Shown: positions 26,445 through 35,245 of the stretch, in pieces
Layout: the number at the start of each line of letters is the position of its first letter
How positions within the stretch are numbered: the first letter of the stretch is position 1
Notes under the pieces: model-generated
What the model saw: the letters and a program-made list of their open reading frames with translations, nothing else
The model's database searches: none
What the model was told of the DNA's origin: nothing
Assembly: GCF_003050705.1 (NCBI RefSeq)
Contig: NZ_QAOG01000001.1
Coordinates: 975,105-1,039,104 of the forward strand
Length of the DNA: 64,000 nt
Source of the DNA: Sphingomonas aurantiaca
Lineage (GTDB): Bacteria; Pseudomonadota; Alphaproteobacteria; Sphingomonadales; Sphingomonadaceae
Direction: 5' to 3'
Translations under genes and position numbers: made by a program

Positions 26445-27584
26445 ATGATCCGCAAAACGCTGTTCGCCACCAGCCTGTTGTCCGCCACGCTGCTCGCTTC
26501 GACTGCCTGTTCCGCGCAACCCGCCGCGGCCGGCAAGCCGTTCAAGGAGACGGTCGTCGCAGACTTCGAATCGCCCTGGGCGATGACGTTCCTGCCCGAC
26601 GCGCGCATGTTGGTGACCGAGAAGAAGGGGCAGATGCTGCTCGTTTCCGCCGATGGCAAATCGCGCCAGACGATCGCGACGGTCAAAGTCGATTCGGCCG
26701 GGCAGGGTGGTTTGATGGACGTCGTCCTCGCCCCCGACTTTGCGACCAGTCAGCGCGTCTATTTCAGCTATTCGACCGCGGGGGAGGGCGGCAAGGGCGT
26801 CGTCCTGGCACGCGGGCAGCTGTCGGTTCCCGTGTGCGTCCAGGCGCCCTGCGACTTTGCCCGTTTGGAAAACATTACCGAATTGTACCGCGCGCGTCCG
26901 TTCGTGGAGGGCAACGGCCATTACTCTGGCCGCATCGCTTTCTCGCCCGATGGCAAATATCTGTTCTTCACCAATGGCGAGCGGCAGAAATTTACCCCGG
27001 CGCAGGATCCGAAAGGGACGCTCGGCAAGGTGTTGCGCCTGACGCTCGACGGCAAGCCCGCGCCCGGCAACCCGCTCGCGGCCAAGGGCTTTGCGCCGGA
27101 GGTCTGGAGCTACGGCCACCGCAACCTGCTCGGCATCGCGTTCGATTCGCAGGGCAATCTGTGGGAGCAGGAGATGGGCCCCAAGGGCGGCGACGAGGTC
27201 AACCTGATCAAGCCCGGCCTCAATTATGGCTGGCCCAACGCGTCGAACGGCAGCCATTATGATGGCCGCGACATTCCCGATCACAAGCCGGGCGATGGCT
27301 ATGAGCCGCCCAAGGTGTCGTGGAACCCGGTGATCTCGCCCGGCGGGCTGATGATCTACTCTGGCAGTATGTTCCCGCAGTGGAAGGGCGACGCGTTCAT
27401 CGGCGGGCTGTCGTCGAAGTCGCTCGTCCGTGTCGACCTGAACGGCACGTCTGCCGCGAAGGGCGATCAATGGGACATGCGCGCGCGAATCCGCGAAGTC
27501 GAACAGGGGCCCGACGGCGCGATCTGGGTGCTGGAAGACGGCGGCGATTCGCAAGGCCGCCTGATCAAGCTGACCGCGAAGTAG
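26445..27584 (+). CDS. PQQ-dependent sugar dehydrogenase (GSDH-like) lipoprotein
   Basis: The 379-residue protein opens with MIRKTLFATSLLSATLLASTAC, a lipoprotein-like leader. The rest matches the glucose/sorbosone dehydrogenase six-blade propeller (soluble PQQ enzyme family). Landmarks include ESPWAMTFLPDARMLVTEK, GLMDVVLAPDF, VWSYGHRNLLGIAFD, LWEQEMGPKGGDEVNL and GLNYGWPN. These enzymes oxidise aldoses using pyrroloquinoline quinone in the periplasm; the substrate cannot be read from sequence, and PQQ synthesis genes are not visible here. ATG 26445 follows GGGAGAG. The frame from 26370 is not supported. Confidence 0.93.
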   Translation: MIRKTLFATSLLSATLLASTACSAQPAAAGKPFKETVVADFESPWAMTFLPDARMLVTEKKGQMLLVSADGKSRQTIATVKVDSAGQGGLMDVVLAPDFATSQRVYFSYSTAGEGGKGVVLARGQLSVPVCVQAPCDFARLENITELYRARPFVEGNGHYSGRIAFSPDGKYLFFTNGERQKFTPAQDPKGTLGKVLRLTLDGKPAPGNPLAAKGFAPEVWSYGHRNLLGIAFDSQGNLWEQEMGPKGGDEVNLIKPGLNYGWPNASNGSHYDGRDIPDHKPGDGYEPPKVSWNPVISPGGLMIYSGSMFPQWKGDAFIGGLSSKSLVRVDLNGTSAAKGDQWDMRARIREVEQGPDGAIWVLEDGGDSQGRLIKLTAK

Positions 27585-27590
27585 GCCGCA

Positions 27591-27698
27591 TTCCCCTCCC
27601 GCTTGCGGGAGGGGGCAGGGGAGGGGGCGACGTACGTACTGGCGTCCGGCTGATGGGGCACGCCCCTCCCCCGACCCCTCCCGCAAGCGGAAGGGGAG
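27591..27698. repeat. CTCCCCTCCCGC palindrome (family E), intergenic
   Basis: This intergenic copy matches the elements in hrpB and ylxR: TCCCCTCCCGCTTGCGGGAGG then CCCCTCCCCCGACCCCTCCC and GCGGAAGGGGA. It lies between the convergent sugar dehydrogenase and thioesterase genes, starting about 6 bases after the dehydrogenase stop. Confidence 0.92.
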
Positions 27699-27705
27699 TA
27701 GAAGA

Positions 27706-28107
27706 TCAGTCTCGCACAATCAGATAGTTCATCCGCGCCGCGGCGATCGGCTTGTCGCGTTCGTCCTGCCAGGCGGTGGCCTCGACGTTCGCAACGCGCG
27801 TGCCCAGCCGCGTCACCACGCCGGCCGCGCGCGTCGGCTTGTCACGCCCGCCACGCATGAAATCGACCGTGACGTTGACCGGCTTGATCCGCGGGTCGGA
27901 CCCATTGGCGCCCTCGGCCTCCAGCGCATGCTGCAACGCCGCGATCGCCGCCATCTCGAGCAACCCCGAGATCGCACCGCCGTGCAGGAACCCCGGCCGC
28001 CCCAGCACGTCATCCGCAAACGGCATCACCAGCACGGGCGGCGCCCCCGCCTCGATCTCGACCGAGACGCGCAGGATCTCCGCATAAGGCGGCAGACCGA
28101 TGCTCAT
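27706..28107 (-). CDS. hotdog-fold thioesterase (PaaI-like) 1
   Basis: The 133-residue protein has the PaaI-type hotdog signature: MPFADDVLGRPGFLHGGAISGLLEMAAIAAL, with HGG near residue 43 and the Glu further along the helix. It ends MNYLIVRD. Thioesterases of this type hydrolyse aromatic or medium-chain acyl-CoA. Its start overlaps the stop of the second thioesterase gene as ATGA. The pair most likely forms a heteromer or shares a substrate class. Confidence 0.9.
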   Translation of the reverse strand: MSIGLPPYAEILRVSVEIEAGAPPVLVMPFADDVLGRPGFLHGGAISGLLEMAAIAALQHALEAEGANGSDPRIKPVNVTVDFMRGGRDKPTRAAGVVTRLGTRVANVEATAWQDERDKPIAAARMNYLIVRD

Positions 28108-28559
28108 GCCTCGATCCTTCTGTTGAGGCCCATGCCCGCCACGTCGCCCACCACCATGAACGTCCCCGCGACATGCGCGAGCGGATCGTTCGGGTCGCCG
28201 TCATGCGCCTGCCCGCGCACGAACGCGATCGAGCGCGTGATCCGGTAGCATTCGCCGCGCCCGATCACCGTCTTGCCGGGCGTCGCGGGGCGCAGGTAAT
28301 CGACGCGCAGGTCGAGCGTGGCGTGCGGCACGAACGCGTTGCGCTTGATCCAGATCGCCAGACTCGTCGCCATGTCCATCATCGTGATGATCGGCCCCGA
28401 CGCGATCACGCCGCTCGCCGGATCGCCGATCAGCCGTTCGTCATAGGGCAGCGCAAGCTCCGCCCAGTCATCGCCATGCGCGTGATAGCGCATGCCCAGC
28501 GCGGCGCCGTGCCCGCCGAACCCGCGCGTCGCAAACCATTGTGGATCAAAACCAGCCAT
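28104..28559 (-). CDS. hotdog-fold thioesterase (PaaI-like) 2
   Basis: The 151-residue protein begins MAGFDPQWFATRGFGGH and carries SGVIASGPIITMMDMATSLAIW, where the usual HGG is replaced by SGP, and LDLRVDYLRPATPG. The hotdog fold is clear but the catalytic Asp/Glu arrangement differs from its neighbour, so activity may differ. ATG 28559 is preferred to an upstream frame start at 28757 that overlaps the divergent crotonase gene. Overlap with thioesterase 1 is ATGA. The divergent crotonase gene suggests a shared acyl-CoA pathway. Confidence 0.88.
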   Translation of the reverse strand: MAGFDPQWFATRGFGGHGAALGMRYHAHGDDWAELALPYDERLIGDPASGVIASGPIITMMDMATSLAIWIKRNAFVPHATLDLRVDYLRPATPGKTVIGRGECYRITRSIAFVRGQAHDGDPNDPLAHVAGTFMVVGDVAGMGLNRRIEA

Positions 28560-28653
28560 CCGCCCGCCTCTACACGCCGCACGTCGGCGCGCAACATTGC
28601 GGGCGAGCGCAGTGGTGGTTAGCGTTGTCGCAAAGATCGAGAGGATCGCCCCA

Positions 28654-29436
28654 ATGAACGACCGCGTCACTATAACCGTCGCCGAAGGTGTCGCCGACGT
28701 CCGCCTCAACCGCGCGGAGAAGATGAACGCGATCGACCCCGCGATGTTCGAGGGCATCGCCGCGGCGATTCACCAGCTTTCCGGCATGAAGGACGTCCGC
28801 TGCGTCGTGCTGTCGGGCGAGGGCAAGGCGTTCTGCGCCGGGCTCGACATGGCGTCGATGGCGAGCGGCGGGTCGGGACTGCCGCTCGGCGACCGGACGG
28901 CGGGTGGCGCGAACCTCCCGCAGCAGGTCGCGTGGGGCTGGCGCACGTTGCCGATGCCGGTGATCGCCGCGGTCCACGGCGTGGCGTTCGGCGGCGGCTT
29001 CCAGATCATGTCGGGCGCCGACATCCGCATCGCGCACCCCAGCGCGCGCTTCGCGATCCGCGAAAGCCATTGGGGCCTCGTCCCCGACATGGCGGGCATC
29101 GCACTGTGGCGTACGCTGGCGCGCGACGACGTGCTGCGCGAACTCACCTATACCGCGCGCGAGTTCGATGGCGCGGAGGCGGTGCGGCACGGCTTCGTCA
29201 CGCGGCTGTCCGAAGACCCGCTCGGTGAGGCGATGATGCTCGCGCGCGAGATCGCGTCCAGGAACCCGCACGCGATCCGGGGTTCGAAGCGTCTCTACAA
29301 CCTCGCGGCGGATGCAGACGCGGTGGCGGTCCTGCACGCCGAGACCGAGGAACAGCTGAAGGTCATCCGCACGCCGAACCAGATCGAACAGGTGCGGGCG
29401 AATATGGAGAAGCGGGCGGCGGTGTTCGAGGACTGA
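28654..29436 (+). CDS. crotonase superfamily protein (enoyl-CoA hydratase/isomerase)
   Basis: The 260-residue protein has oxyanion-hole regions FCAGLDMASM and HGVAFGGGFQIMSGAD. Compared with the E. coli-type hydratase, the first catalytic Glu (in GGGxE) is Gln here (GGGFQ), while the second lies in AIRESHWGLVPDM. The Asp in VPDM is in the position of a dienoyl-CoA isomerase catalytic residue. So it is probably not a plain enoyl-CoA hydratase; an isomerase is possible. ATG 28654 has a GAGAGG site. It is divergent from the two thioesterases across 94 bp. Confidence 0.85.
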   Translation: MNDRVTITVAEGVADVRLNRAEKMNAIDPAMFEGIAAAIHQLSGMKDVRCVVLSGEGKAFCAGLDMASMASGGSGLPLGDRTAGGANLPQQVAWGWRTLPMPVIAAVHGVAFGGGFQIMSGADIRIAHPSARFAIRESHWGLVPDMAGIALWRTLARDDVLRELTYTAREFDGAEAVRHGFVTRLSEDPLGEAMMLAREIASRNPHAIRGSKRLYNLAADADAVAVLHAETEEQLKVIRTPNQIEQVRANMEKRAAVFED

Positions 29437-29456
29437 GCCCCCCGCGGGCGCGCGCG

Positions 29457-29539
29457 CGTCATCCTGACGAAAGTCAGGACCCAGAGTACCGCACGCCGCC
29501 CTCCGTAACCCTGGATCCTGACTTTCGTCAGGATGACGG
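29457..29539. repeat. CGTCATCCTGAC palindrome repeat (family A)
   Basis: Arms CGTCATCCTGACGAAAGTCAG and CTGACTTTCGTCAGGATGACG are perfect inverted copies. It starts 20 bases after the crotonase stop, followed immediately by a family B element. Confidence 0.92.
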
Positions 29540-29555
29540 GGGAGGGGCGTTCGCT

Positions 29556-29661
29556 ACCACCCCGGCGGAGGCCGGGGCCCAATTGGGAAAGCCGCAGTAA
29601 ACGGGCGCTATCCTCAGTCAGCACCATCCCCCAATTGGGCCCCGGCCTCCGCCGGGGTGGT
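29556..29661. repeat. full GGCCCCGGCC palindrome (family B)
   Basis: Arms ACCACCCCGGCGGAGGCCGG and CCGGCCTCCGCCGGGGTGGT are inverted with CCAATTGGG beside each. It lies between convergent genes. This is the cleanest full copy in the window. Confidence 0.93.
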
Positions 29662-29686
29662 GTGTTAGAGATTGGGGGGGACGCCC

Positions 29687-30043
29687 CTACTTCACCTTGT
29701 CGTACGGCGTGAAATCCCGAAACCGGCAAGAGCCCGACGGGATCGACATGCCGTTCGACACCGTCCGGAACCGATCGTTCCGGCACAGCTGCCCACCGTA
29801 AACATCGACGATCAGCGTATCGAACGGCCGCAGCGAAACACATTCGCCGACCGGCCCCGTCTTCCAGATCCGCTTGCCCGATTGCCGGTAAAGGATCGTC
29901 TGCGAATCGACGATCTCGGGCCCGTTGAGCTGTTGCAGGTTGATGCACCGCACCGGCGCCCCCGCAACCCGCCCCGCCAGCGGATCGGACTTGCCCGCCA
30001 CCAGCATCAGCGCGACCGCCGCAAGAACCGGTGCGCGCATCAT
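29687..30043 (-). CDS. small exported protein, paralogue of the next gene
   Basis: I do not recognise the family. The 118-residue protein has a signal-like start (MMRAPVLAAVALMLVAG) and six Cys, two in CVSLRP and CRNDR. It ends PSGSCRFRDFTPYDKVK, which parallels TGSCSFGDFIPYRKP in the gene just upstream. Its start overlaps the upstream stop by four bases, so the two form a coupled pair of diverged duplicates. Conserved cysteines suggest a disulfide-bonded periplasmic protein. The longer frame to 30193 reads across the upstream gene. Confidence 0.75.
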   Translation of the reverse strand: MMRAPVLAAVALMLVAGKSDPLAGRVAGAPVRCINLQQLNGPEIVDSQTILYRQSGKRIWKTGPVGECVSLRPFDTLIVDVYGGQLCRNDRFRTVSNGMSIPSGSCRFRDFTPYDKVK

Positions 30044-30456
30044 GGCTTCCGATACGGTATGAAATCGCCGAAGCTGCAACTGCCGGTCGGAAAGCGCGAT
30101 GTCTGGTCGAAGGTCTGAGCGATATCGCCGCGGCACAATTGCCCGCTCGGCGTCCGCGTCACGAGGATATCGCCGCGCGCGATCCCCTCGCATCCGCCGA
30201 CGGTGTCGCTCCGGTACACCAGCCCGTTATTGACCCGGTACAGGATGGTCGCGCCGTAGCCCGAGCTCTGCTTTTGCGGGAACTGGCTGATGCACGTCTC
30301 CGGCTTGCCCGGTACGAGCCCGGCAAGCTCCTTCGCCAGCTTCTCCTGTACGTCCGCCTTGCGGACCTGCGCGCGCTCGACGTCCGCCTGCGTCTGCGTA
30401 CACGCGCCCAGTATCACGGCCGGGAGCATCAGGAGTGGCAGGAAAAGCATACGCAT
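30040..30456 (-). CDS. small lipoprotein, paralogue of the previous gene
   Basis: The 138-residue protein begins MRMLFLPLLMLPAVILGAC, a clear lipoprotein leader with Cys near residue 19. A helical region (DVERAQVRKADVQEKLAKELAG) precedes a Cys-containing C-terminal domain with CISQFPQ, CEGIARGD and the shared GSCSFGDFIPY motif. No known domain is evident. The helical part is absent in the neighbour. The start at 30456 is chosen because the longer frame to 30525 adds an Arg-rich non-leader segment overlapping gloB. Confidence 0.75.
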   Translation of the reverse strand: MRMLFLPLLMLPAVILGACTQTQADVERAQVRKADVQEKLAKELAGLVPGKPETCISQFPQKQSSGYGATILYRVNNGLVYRSDTVGGCEGIARGDILVTRTPSGQLCRGDIAQTFDQTSRFPTGSCSFGDFIPYRKP

Positions 30457-30496
30457 CGCAACGCTCCTCAAAAGTCTTACCACCCCCATACGCCTC

Positions 30497-31222
30497 CTAC
30501 CCGCGAAACGCATCCTTCGCCGCACGATAGCCCGCCAGCTGCTCGACCGAAGTCGCCCTCAGGAACGGGTTGGTCGCGCGCTCCAGACCGATCGTCGTCG
30601 GCACCGTAGGCTCACCTTTCGCGCGCGCCGCGTCCACCTCGGCCATCCGCGCGACGATGTCGGCATTGTCCGGTTCGGCGACCAGCGCATAGCGCCCGTT
30701 GCTCTGCGTATATTCGTGTCCGCAAAACACCTCGGTCTCGTCCGACAGCACCGCATAACGCTGCATGTTCGCGAACATGTCCGCGGGCGTTCCCTCGAAC
30801 AACCGGCCACACCCCATTGCGAACAGCGTATCGCCGGTGAAGATCGCCGCATCGTCGGCGAAGTGGAACGCGATATGCCCCTGCGTATGCCCCGGCACGG
30901 TCATGACGGTCGCCGCATGCGCGCCGAGCCGGACGACATCGCCTTCGCCGACCTGCTCGTCGAGCGTCGGGATCCTGTCCGCCTCCGCCGCGGGGCCGAC
31001 GATCGTTGCGCCATACGCCTTCATCTCGGCGTTGCCGCCGGTGTGGTCGGGATGCCAGTGAGTCGTCCACACCCGGTCGATCCGCCAGTCGCGCATCTTG
31101 GCGGCGGCGATCACCGGCCCCGCCTCGCCCGGATCGACCACCACCGTCTCGCCCGAGTCGGTGTCGTGGATCAGCCAGGCATAATTGTCGGCGAGGACGG
31201 GGACGCGGACGATATCGAGCAT
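30497..31222 (-). CDS. gloB: hydroxyacylglutathione hydrolase (glyoxalase II)
   Basis: Glyoxalase II hydrolyses S-lactoylglutathione to D-lactate and glutathione. The 241-residue metallo-beta-lactamase fold has the metal motif TTHWHPDHTGGN near residue 54, VPGHTQGHIAF, FTGDTLFAMGCGR and FCGHEYTQSN. It begins MLDIVRVPVLADNYAWLIHD. Seven bases after gloA, it completes the methylglyoxal detoxification pair. The downstream small lipoproteins begin 40 bp later and may be co-transcribed. Confidence 0.97.
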   Translation of the reverse strand: MLDIVRVPVLADNYAWLIHDTDSGETVVVDPGEAGPVIAAAKMRDWRIDRVWTTHWHPDHTGGNAEMKAYGATIVGPAAEADRIPTLDEQVGEGDVVRLGAHAATVMTVPGHTQGHIAFHFADDAAIFTGDTLFAMGCGRLFEGTPADMFANMQRYAVLSDETEVFCGHEYTQSNGRYALVAEPDNADIVARMAEVDAARAKGEPTVPTTIGLERATNPFLRATSVEQLAGYRAAKDAFRG

Positions 31223-31229
31223 CAGCGGC

Positions 31230-31646
31230 TCACCACTTGCCGGTGTTCGGCATCGACGCCCAGGGCTCGGCCGGATCGAGCGCGCCGTCGGCCTGCAACA
31301 GCTCGATCGAGATGTTGTCGGGGGTCCGCACAAACGCCATGTGGCCGTCGCGCGGCGGCCGGTTGATCGTCACGCCGGCATCGTGAAGCCGCTGGCAGGT
31401 GTCGTAGATATTGTCGACGCGGTAGGCGAGGTGCCCGAAATTGCGACCCTCGCCATACTCCTCGGGATCCCAATTGTGCGTCAGCTCGACCTCGGCACCC
31501 TCGTCGCCGGGGACCGACAGGAAGATCAACGTGAACCGCCCCTTCTCGTTCTCCATCCGCCGGACCTCCTTCAGCCCGAGCATCTCGAAGAACGCGATCG
31601 TCTTCGCCGGATCGGTCACGCGGATCATCGTGTGGAGGTATTTCAT
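31230..31646 (-). CDS. gloA: lactoylglutathione lyase (glyoxalase I)
   Basis: Glyoxalase I isomerises the glutathione-methylglyoxal hemithioacetal to S-lactoylglutathione. The 138-residue protein has the VOC fold: [46 protein letters not shown] and [19 protein letters not shown], containing the His and Glu metal ligands. ATG 31646 follows GGAGC. It directly precedes gloB. Confidence 0.97.
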   Translation of the reverse strand: MKYLHTMIRVTDPAKTIAFFEMLGLKEVRRMENEKGRFTLIFLSVPGDEGAEVELTHNWDPEEYGEGRNFGHLAYRVDNIYDTCQRLHDAGVTINRPPRDGHMAFVRTPDNISIELLQADGALDPAEPWASMPNTGKW

Positions 31647-31721
31647 GCTTGCTCCGAGGGTTGTTCGGAACGGGAGATAGGAATGGGGAGGGGGTGGTGA
31701 AAGGGCACGGACTCACCTCAT

Positions 31722-31776
31722 TGTTTCCCCGCGAAGGCGGGGACCCAGGCTGGGCTCCCGCCTTCGCGGGAGAACA
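31722..31776. repeat. CCGCGAAGGCGG palindrome (family C)
   Basis: Arms TCCCCGCGAAGGCGGGGA and TCCCGCCTTCGCGGGAG flank CCCAGGCTGGGC, itself palindromic. It lies between gloA and the TPR protein gene. Confidence 0.88.
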
Positions 31777-31782
31777 AGGACG

Positions 31783-32625
31783 CTAGCGTCCGACCGGCGC
31801 GCTCGTACTGGGAGCGTTGGCACGCGGAGCGCTGCTCCCCGCGTCGAACTGCCGCAACGCCGTCACCGCACTCCGCCCCACCGCCGTCTCGGGCGCCAGT
31901 CGCGCCGCCTGCCCCCAAGCCTCGCGCGCACCAGCCTCGTCGCCTGCCAGCGCGGCGATATTCCCCGCCTCGAGCTGCACCGACGCGTCATCCGCCGAGC
32001 GTTTCAACGCCTCGCCGATATCCTTCTTGGCGCGCACGGGATTGCCTTCGCGTCGCGCCAGCGTCGCCGACAACAGCCACGCGAGCGGATCGTCCGCGGC
32101 ATTGGTCAGCGCCAGGTCGATATCGGTCCGCGCCGATTCCAGATCGCCCGTGGCCACCAGCGCGCGCGCATGATCGAGTTGCGCCTCGCCCAGCGGCAGC
32201 CCGGTCAGCGTCCCCGCGGTCAGCGCCGAATCGAGCGCGGCGCGAGCCTTGGCGGGTTGCGCCGCCGCCAGCCACGCATTCCCCGCCTGCGCCCAGTAAT
32301 TGGCCGCCCCCGCATCCTTGGCGAGTTGAGCCTCGCGCGCCGCGTCCTCGAACTCGCCCGCGGCCGAGGGCCAGCTCTTCTCCGCCGCGAACGCGAGCCC
32401 GGCGCAACCCCGCGCGAGAAAGCGCCCGCCTGCAATCCGCCAGCGTCCAGCCTCCGCGCGCGCCGCCTCCGGATCGCTCTCGGCAAGCGCCACGCAGCGT
32501 TGCAACCGGTCGGTCCGGATCTCGAGCGGACCGGCGGCGGCCCTGGGCGTCGCCACCTTGGACTTGGGCGTGGCGTCGGCAGGGCTGGCCTGCGCGAGCG
32601 ACAGAAGCAGCAATGGCAGGATCAT
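31783..32625 (-). CDS. exported tetratricopeptide repeat protein
   Basis: The 280-residue protein starts with a signal peptide (MILPLLLLSLAQASPADA) and has helical TPR-like repeats over residues 60-250, such as ANYWAQAGNAWLAAAQPAKARAALD and PLAWLLSATLARREGN. The C-terminus is Ala/Ser/Pro rich. It likely works in the periplasm as a protein-protein scaffold. Its start overlaps the alpha/beta hydrolase stop, so the two genes are coupled, but no joint pathway is evident. Confidence 0.85.
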   Translation of the reverse strand: MILPLLLLSLAQASPADATPKSKVATPRAAAGPLEIRTDRLQRCVALAESDPEAARAEAGRWRIAGGRFLARGCAGLAFAAEKSWPSAAGEFEDAAREAQLAKDAGAANYWAQAGNAWLAAAQPAKARAALDSALTAGTLTGLPLGEAQLDHARALVATGDLESARTDIDLALTNAADDPLAWLLSATLARREGNPVRAKKDIGEALKRSADDASVQLEAGNIAALAGDEAGAREAWGQAARLAPETAVGRSAVTALRQFDAGSSAPRANAPSTSAPVGR

Positions 32626-33377
32626 AAGGCGGCGATCACATCCTCAACCGCCCGGATGATGAGGGAGATGTCGCTGTCGCGCGACAGGCGGTGGTCGCCG
32701 TCCTTGACCAGCCATGTCTGCACATCGGCTGAACGCACCAGCTCGGCGAGCCGCGCGGTCCGCTGCCACGGCACGTCCGGGTCGCGCTGGCCCTGCACCA
32801 GCCGCACCGGGCCATCGAACGCGATCTCGCCAAACATCAGCCGGTTGGCCTCGCCCGAGGACCAGAAGGCGCGGGTATAGACGGTCGGTGCCGGACCGTA
32901 CGGGTTCTTGCGCTCCAGCCGCCCGCTGGTCAGCAGCGCCATCTTCTCGTCGGTGGTAAAGCCCCAGTCGGTGAAGTCGGGCGCCGGCGCGACGCCGACC
33001 AGCCCCTTGACCAGATCCGGCCGCGCCTTTGCCGCCAGCAGCATCAGCCACCCGCCGAGCGACGACCCGACGATCACCGCGCCGTCCTCGACCAGCGCAT
33101 CCAGCATCGCGAGCACGTCGTCGCGCCAGTCGGCCAGCGTCTGTTCCTCGAACGCGCCCTCGCTCTGCCCGCACCCGCCATAATCGAACCGCAGGAACGC
33201 ACGCCCCTCGGACTTCGCCCAGGCCTCGAGCGTCACCGCCTTGGTCCCGGTCATGTCGGACGCATAGCCCGACAGGAACACGATCGTCGGCCCGGTGCCC
33301 GGGGTGTGGTGATAAGCGAGGCGCGGGCGCTCCTTGGCGGGAGGCGAGGCGGCGGGCTGCGTGGTCGTATCGGTCAT
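32622..33377 (-). CDS. alpha/beta hydrolase
   Basis: The 251-residue protein has a serine hydrolase triad: nucleophile in VGSSLGGWL near residue 100, acid in QGQRDPDVP near 205 and base in DGDHRLSRDSD near 235. The oxyanion turn FLSGYASDMTGTK resembles ABHD10-like depalmitoylases and bacterial relatives. The substrate is unknown. The start at ATG 33377 begins MTDTTTQ; the frame extends to a TTG at 33401, which is less likely. Its end overlaps the TPR gene start. Confidence 0.9.
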   Translation of the reverse strand: MTDTTTQPAASPPAKERPRLAYHHTPGTGPTIVFLSGYASDMTGTKAVTLEAWAKSEGRAFLRFDYGGCGQSEGAFEEQTLADWRDDVLAMLDALVEDGAVIVGSSLGGWLMLLAAKARPDLVKGLVGVAPAPDFTDWGFTTDEKMALLTSGRLERKNPYGPAPTVYTRAFWSSGEANRLMFGEIAFDGPVRLVQGQRDPDVPWQRTARLAELVRSADVQTWLVKDGDHRLSRDSDISLIIRAVEDVIAAL

Positions 33378-33492
33378 CCAACAGCTGTAGACTGTCTTCA
33401 AGCGGCTGGTGAAGAGGGTACGGAACCAGGGTTGACGCCGGCCGCCCCCTCCCCCTGGCGGGGGAGGATCGACGGGACGGACTTCGCCCTTG

Positions 33493-33747
33493 TCAGATGA
33501 TGAATTCGACCGTCTTCATCTGCGCCTGGTCGGCGGCGACCGCGCCGCGTTTCTCGACCATCTGGCGGTGGAGTTCGGCGACCGTCTCGCTGCCGCGCGT
33601 CTTGCACAGCGCGGGGACGACCGCGTGGACCAGCGCGCCGAGGCCGCCCTTGATCATCGTCAGGCCGAAGCGGCTGGCGACGCCGAAATGCTCGGCATAG
33701 CTTTCGCCGACGGTTGCGGGATGGTCGAGGAACAGGCGGCGAAACAT
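33493..33747 (-). CDS. small conserved protein (DUF6356-like)
   Basis: The 84-residue protein begins MFRRLFLDHPATVGESYAEH, followed by GLTMIKGGLGALVHAVVPALC, a hydrophobic Gly/Ala-rich segment, and SETVAELHRQM. It resembles small sphingomonad proteins I recall as DUF6356, but I cannot confirm this. The segment around residues 26-50 could insert in the membrane. ATG 33747 follows AGGAGACTG. It lies just downstream of the Mur-ligase gene, 25 bases after its stop. Confidence 0.75.
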   Translation of the reverse strand: MFRRLFLDHPATVGESYAEHFGVASRFGLTMIKGGLGALVHAVVPALCKTRGSETVAELHRQMVEKRGAVAADQAQMKTVEFII

Positions 33748-33772
33748 CGGCAGTCTCCTGCGGCGCACCCTA

Positions 33773-35197
33773 TCATCGCGCGGCCAGCGCGTCGACCATG
33801 CCGGCGGCCAGCACGCTCAGCGTATCGTCGCGCGCGCCCATTACCACGATCCGGTCGCCGGGCCGGGCTTCGGCGACCAGCGCGGCGGCGGCCTCCGCGC
33901 GGTCGGCGATGTGCCGTGCGTCCCGGCCTCCCGCGGCGATCTGCGCGACGATGTCGGCGCTGGTGACCTCGCGCGTGACCGTGCCGCCATAATAAGCCGG
34001 GTCGGGGAGGACTAGCAGGTCGTCGGGTGCCATCCGCTCGACGAAGGTGGCGACGAGTTCGGTGCCCATGACCTTGAGCGGGCCATAGCCGTGCGGCTGG
34101 AACAGGAGGAGCAGGCGGCCGGGAAAGGCGTGGAGCGTGTCGAGCGTGGCGGCGATCTTGTCGGGGTTGTGGCCGAAATCGTCGATCACCGCGACGCCGG
34201 CGGCTTCTCCGACCAGGTCGAAGCGGCGGCGCAGGCCGGTAAAGCCCGCGATCGCTTTGACCGCGTCGGGCAGCGACACGTCCGCCGCCATCGCCGCACC
34301 GATCGCGGCAAGCGCATTCGAGACGTTGTGGCGGCCGGGGACGGCGAGCTTCACGCGCGTGCGGGCGCCGCGCGAGACAAGGTCGAACTGGATTGCGAAC
34401 GGTTCGGGCTTGAGGTTTTCGGCGCGCAGGTCGGCCGAGGCGTCGATCGCAAACGTCGTCACCTGGCCGCGCGGCAGCCGCGAGGCGAGGGCTGCGGCGT
34501 CGGGATCGTTGGCGTTGACGACTGCCGTCTCGGCCCGCGCGATGAAGCCGCCGAACAGCACGCGCAGTTCCTCGAGCGACTTGTGATCGAGGCTGACATT
34601 GTTGAGCACTGCGATCCTCGGCGCATAATGCGCGATCGAGCCGTCGCTTTCGTCGACCTCGCTGACGAAAGTCTCGCCGGCGCCGATCAATGCGCTCGCA
34701 AACGGCGCGTCGGCGGTGGCGAAGTTCTTCATCACCGCGCCGTTCATGACGGTCGGGTCGCGGCCGACCGCGTGGAGGATCCAGCCGATCATGCCGGTGA
34801 CGGTCGACTTGCCGCTGGTCCCCGCCACGCCGATCGGCAGGCGGCTGTCGTTGAACAGCGAGGCGAGCAGTTCGGCGCGGGTGGCGCGCGGGCAGCCGAG
34901 CGCGTCGGCGGCGATCATGTCGGGGACAGTGGCCTCGATCGCGGCGGAGGCGACGACTCGCTGGTCCGCGGACACGATGCCGCTGCCGTCCTGCGGGAAC
35001 AGCGCGACGCCCTTCGTCGCGAGATCGGCGAACTTGGCGGGGACGCGGCCCTGGTCGAGATTGCGGTCCGATCCCGCGACGGTCGCGCCGCGGCCCGCCA
35101 GGATCATCGCGAGCGGCATCATGCCGCTGCCGCCGATGCCGACGAAGAAATAGGCTGGGGAGGCGGCAGGCTGGTCGGAGGGGTTGGTGATATCCAT
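33773..35197 (-). CDS. MurC/Mpl-type Mur ligase
   Basis: The 474-residue ATP-dependent ligase has the Mur NAD-like N-terminal turn [15 protein letters not shown], the ATP loop [13 protein letters not shown], the [21 protein letters not shown] segment and C-terminal [14 protein letters not shown]. It is either MurC (adds L-Ala to UDP-MurNAc) or Mpl (re-attaches murein tripeptide). I favour Mpl because it is divergent from ldcA, whose product is that tripeptide, and because murC normally sits in the dcw cluster. Sequence alone does not separate the two. Confidence 0.85.
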   Translation of the reverse strand: MDITNPSDQPAASPAYFFVGIGGSGMMPLAMILAGRGATVAGSDRNLDQGRVPAKFADLATKGVALFPQDGSGIVSADQRVVASAAIEATVPDMIAADALGCPRATRAELLASLFNDSRLPIGVAGTSGKSTVTGMIGWILHAVGRDPTVMNGAVMKNFATADAPFASALIGAGETFVSEVDESDGSIAHYAPRIAVLNNVSLDHKSLEELRVLFGGFIARAETAVVNANDPDAAALASRLPRGQVTTFAIDASADLRAENLKPEPFAIQFDLVSRGARTRVKLAVPGRHNVSNALAAIGAAMAADVSLPDAVKAIAGFTGLRRRFDLVGEAAGVAVIDDFGHNPDKIAATLDTLHAFPGRLLLLFQPHGYGPLKVMGTELVATFVERMAPDDLLVLPDPAYYGGTVTREVTSADIVAQIAAGGRDARHIADRAEAAAALVAEARPGDRIVVMGARDDTLSVLAAGMVDALAAR

Positions 35198-35245
35198 GCG
35201 CTCGCGCTATCGGCGGTTGCGTAACGGGGCAAGACAGGACGAACC

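Noticed and set aside
8293..27698. CRISPR array
   Set aside because: Repeats are palindromic and widely spaced between or within genes, not regularly spaced direct repeats with spacers.
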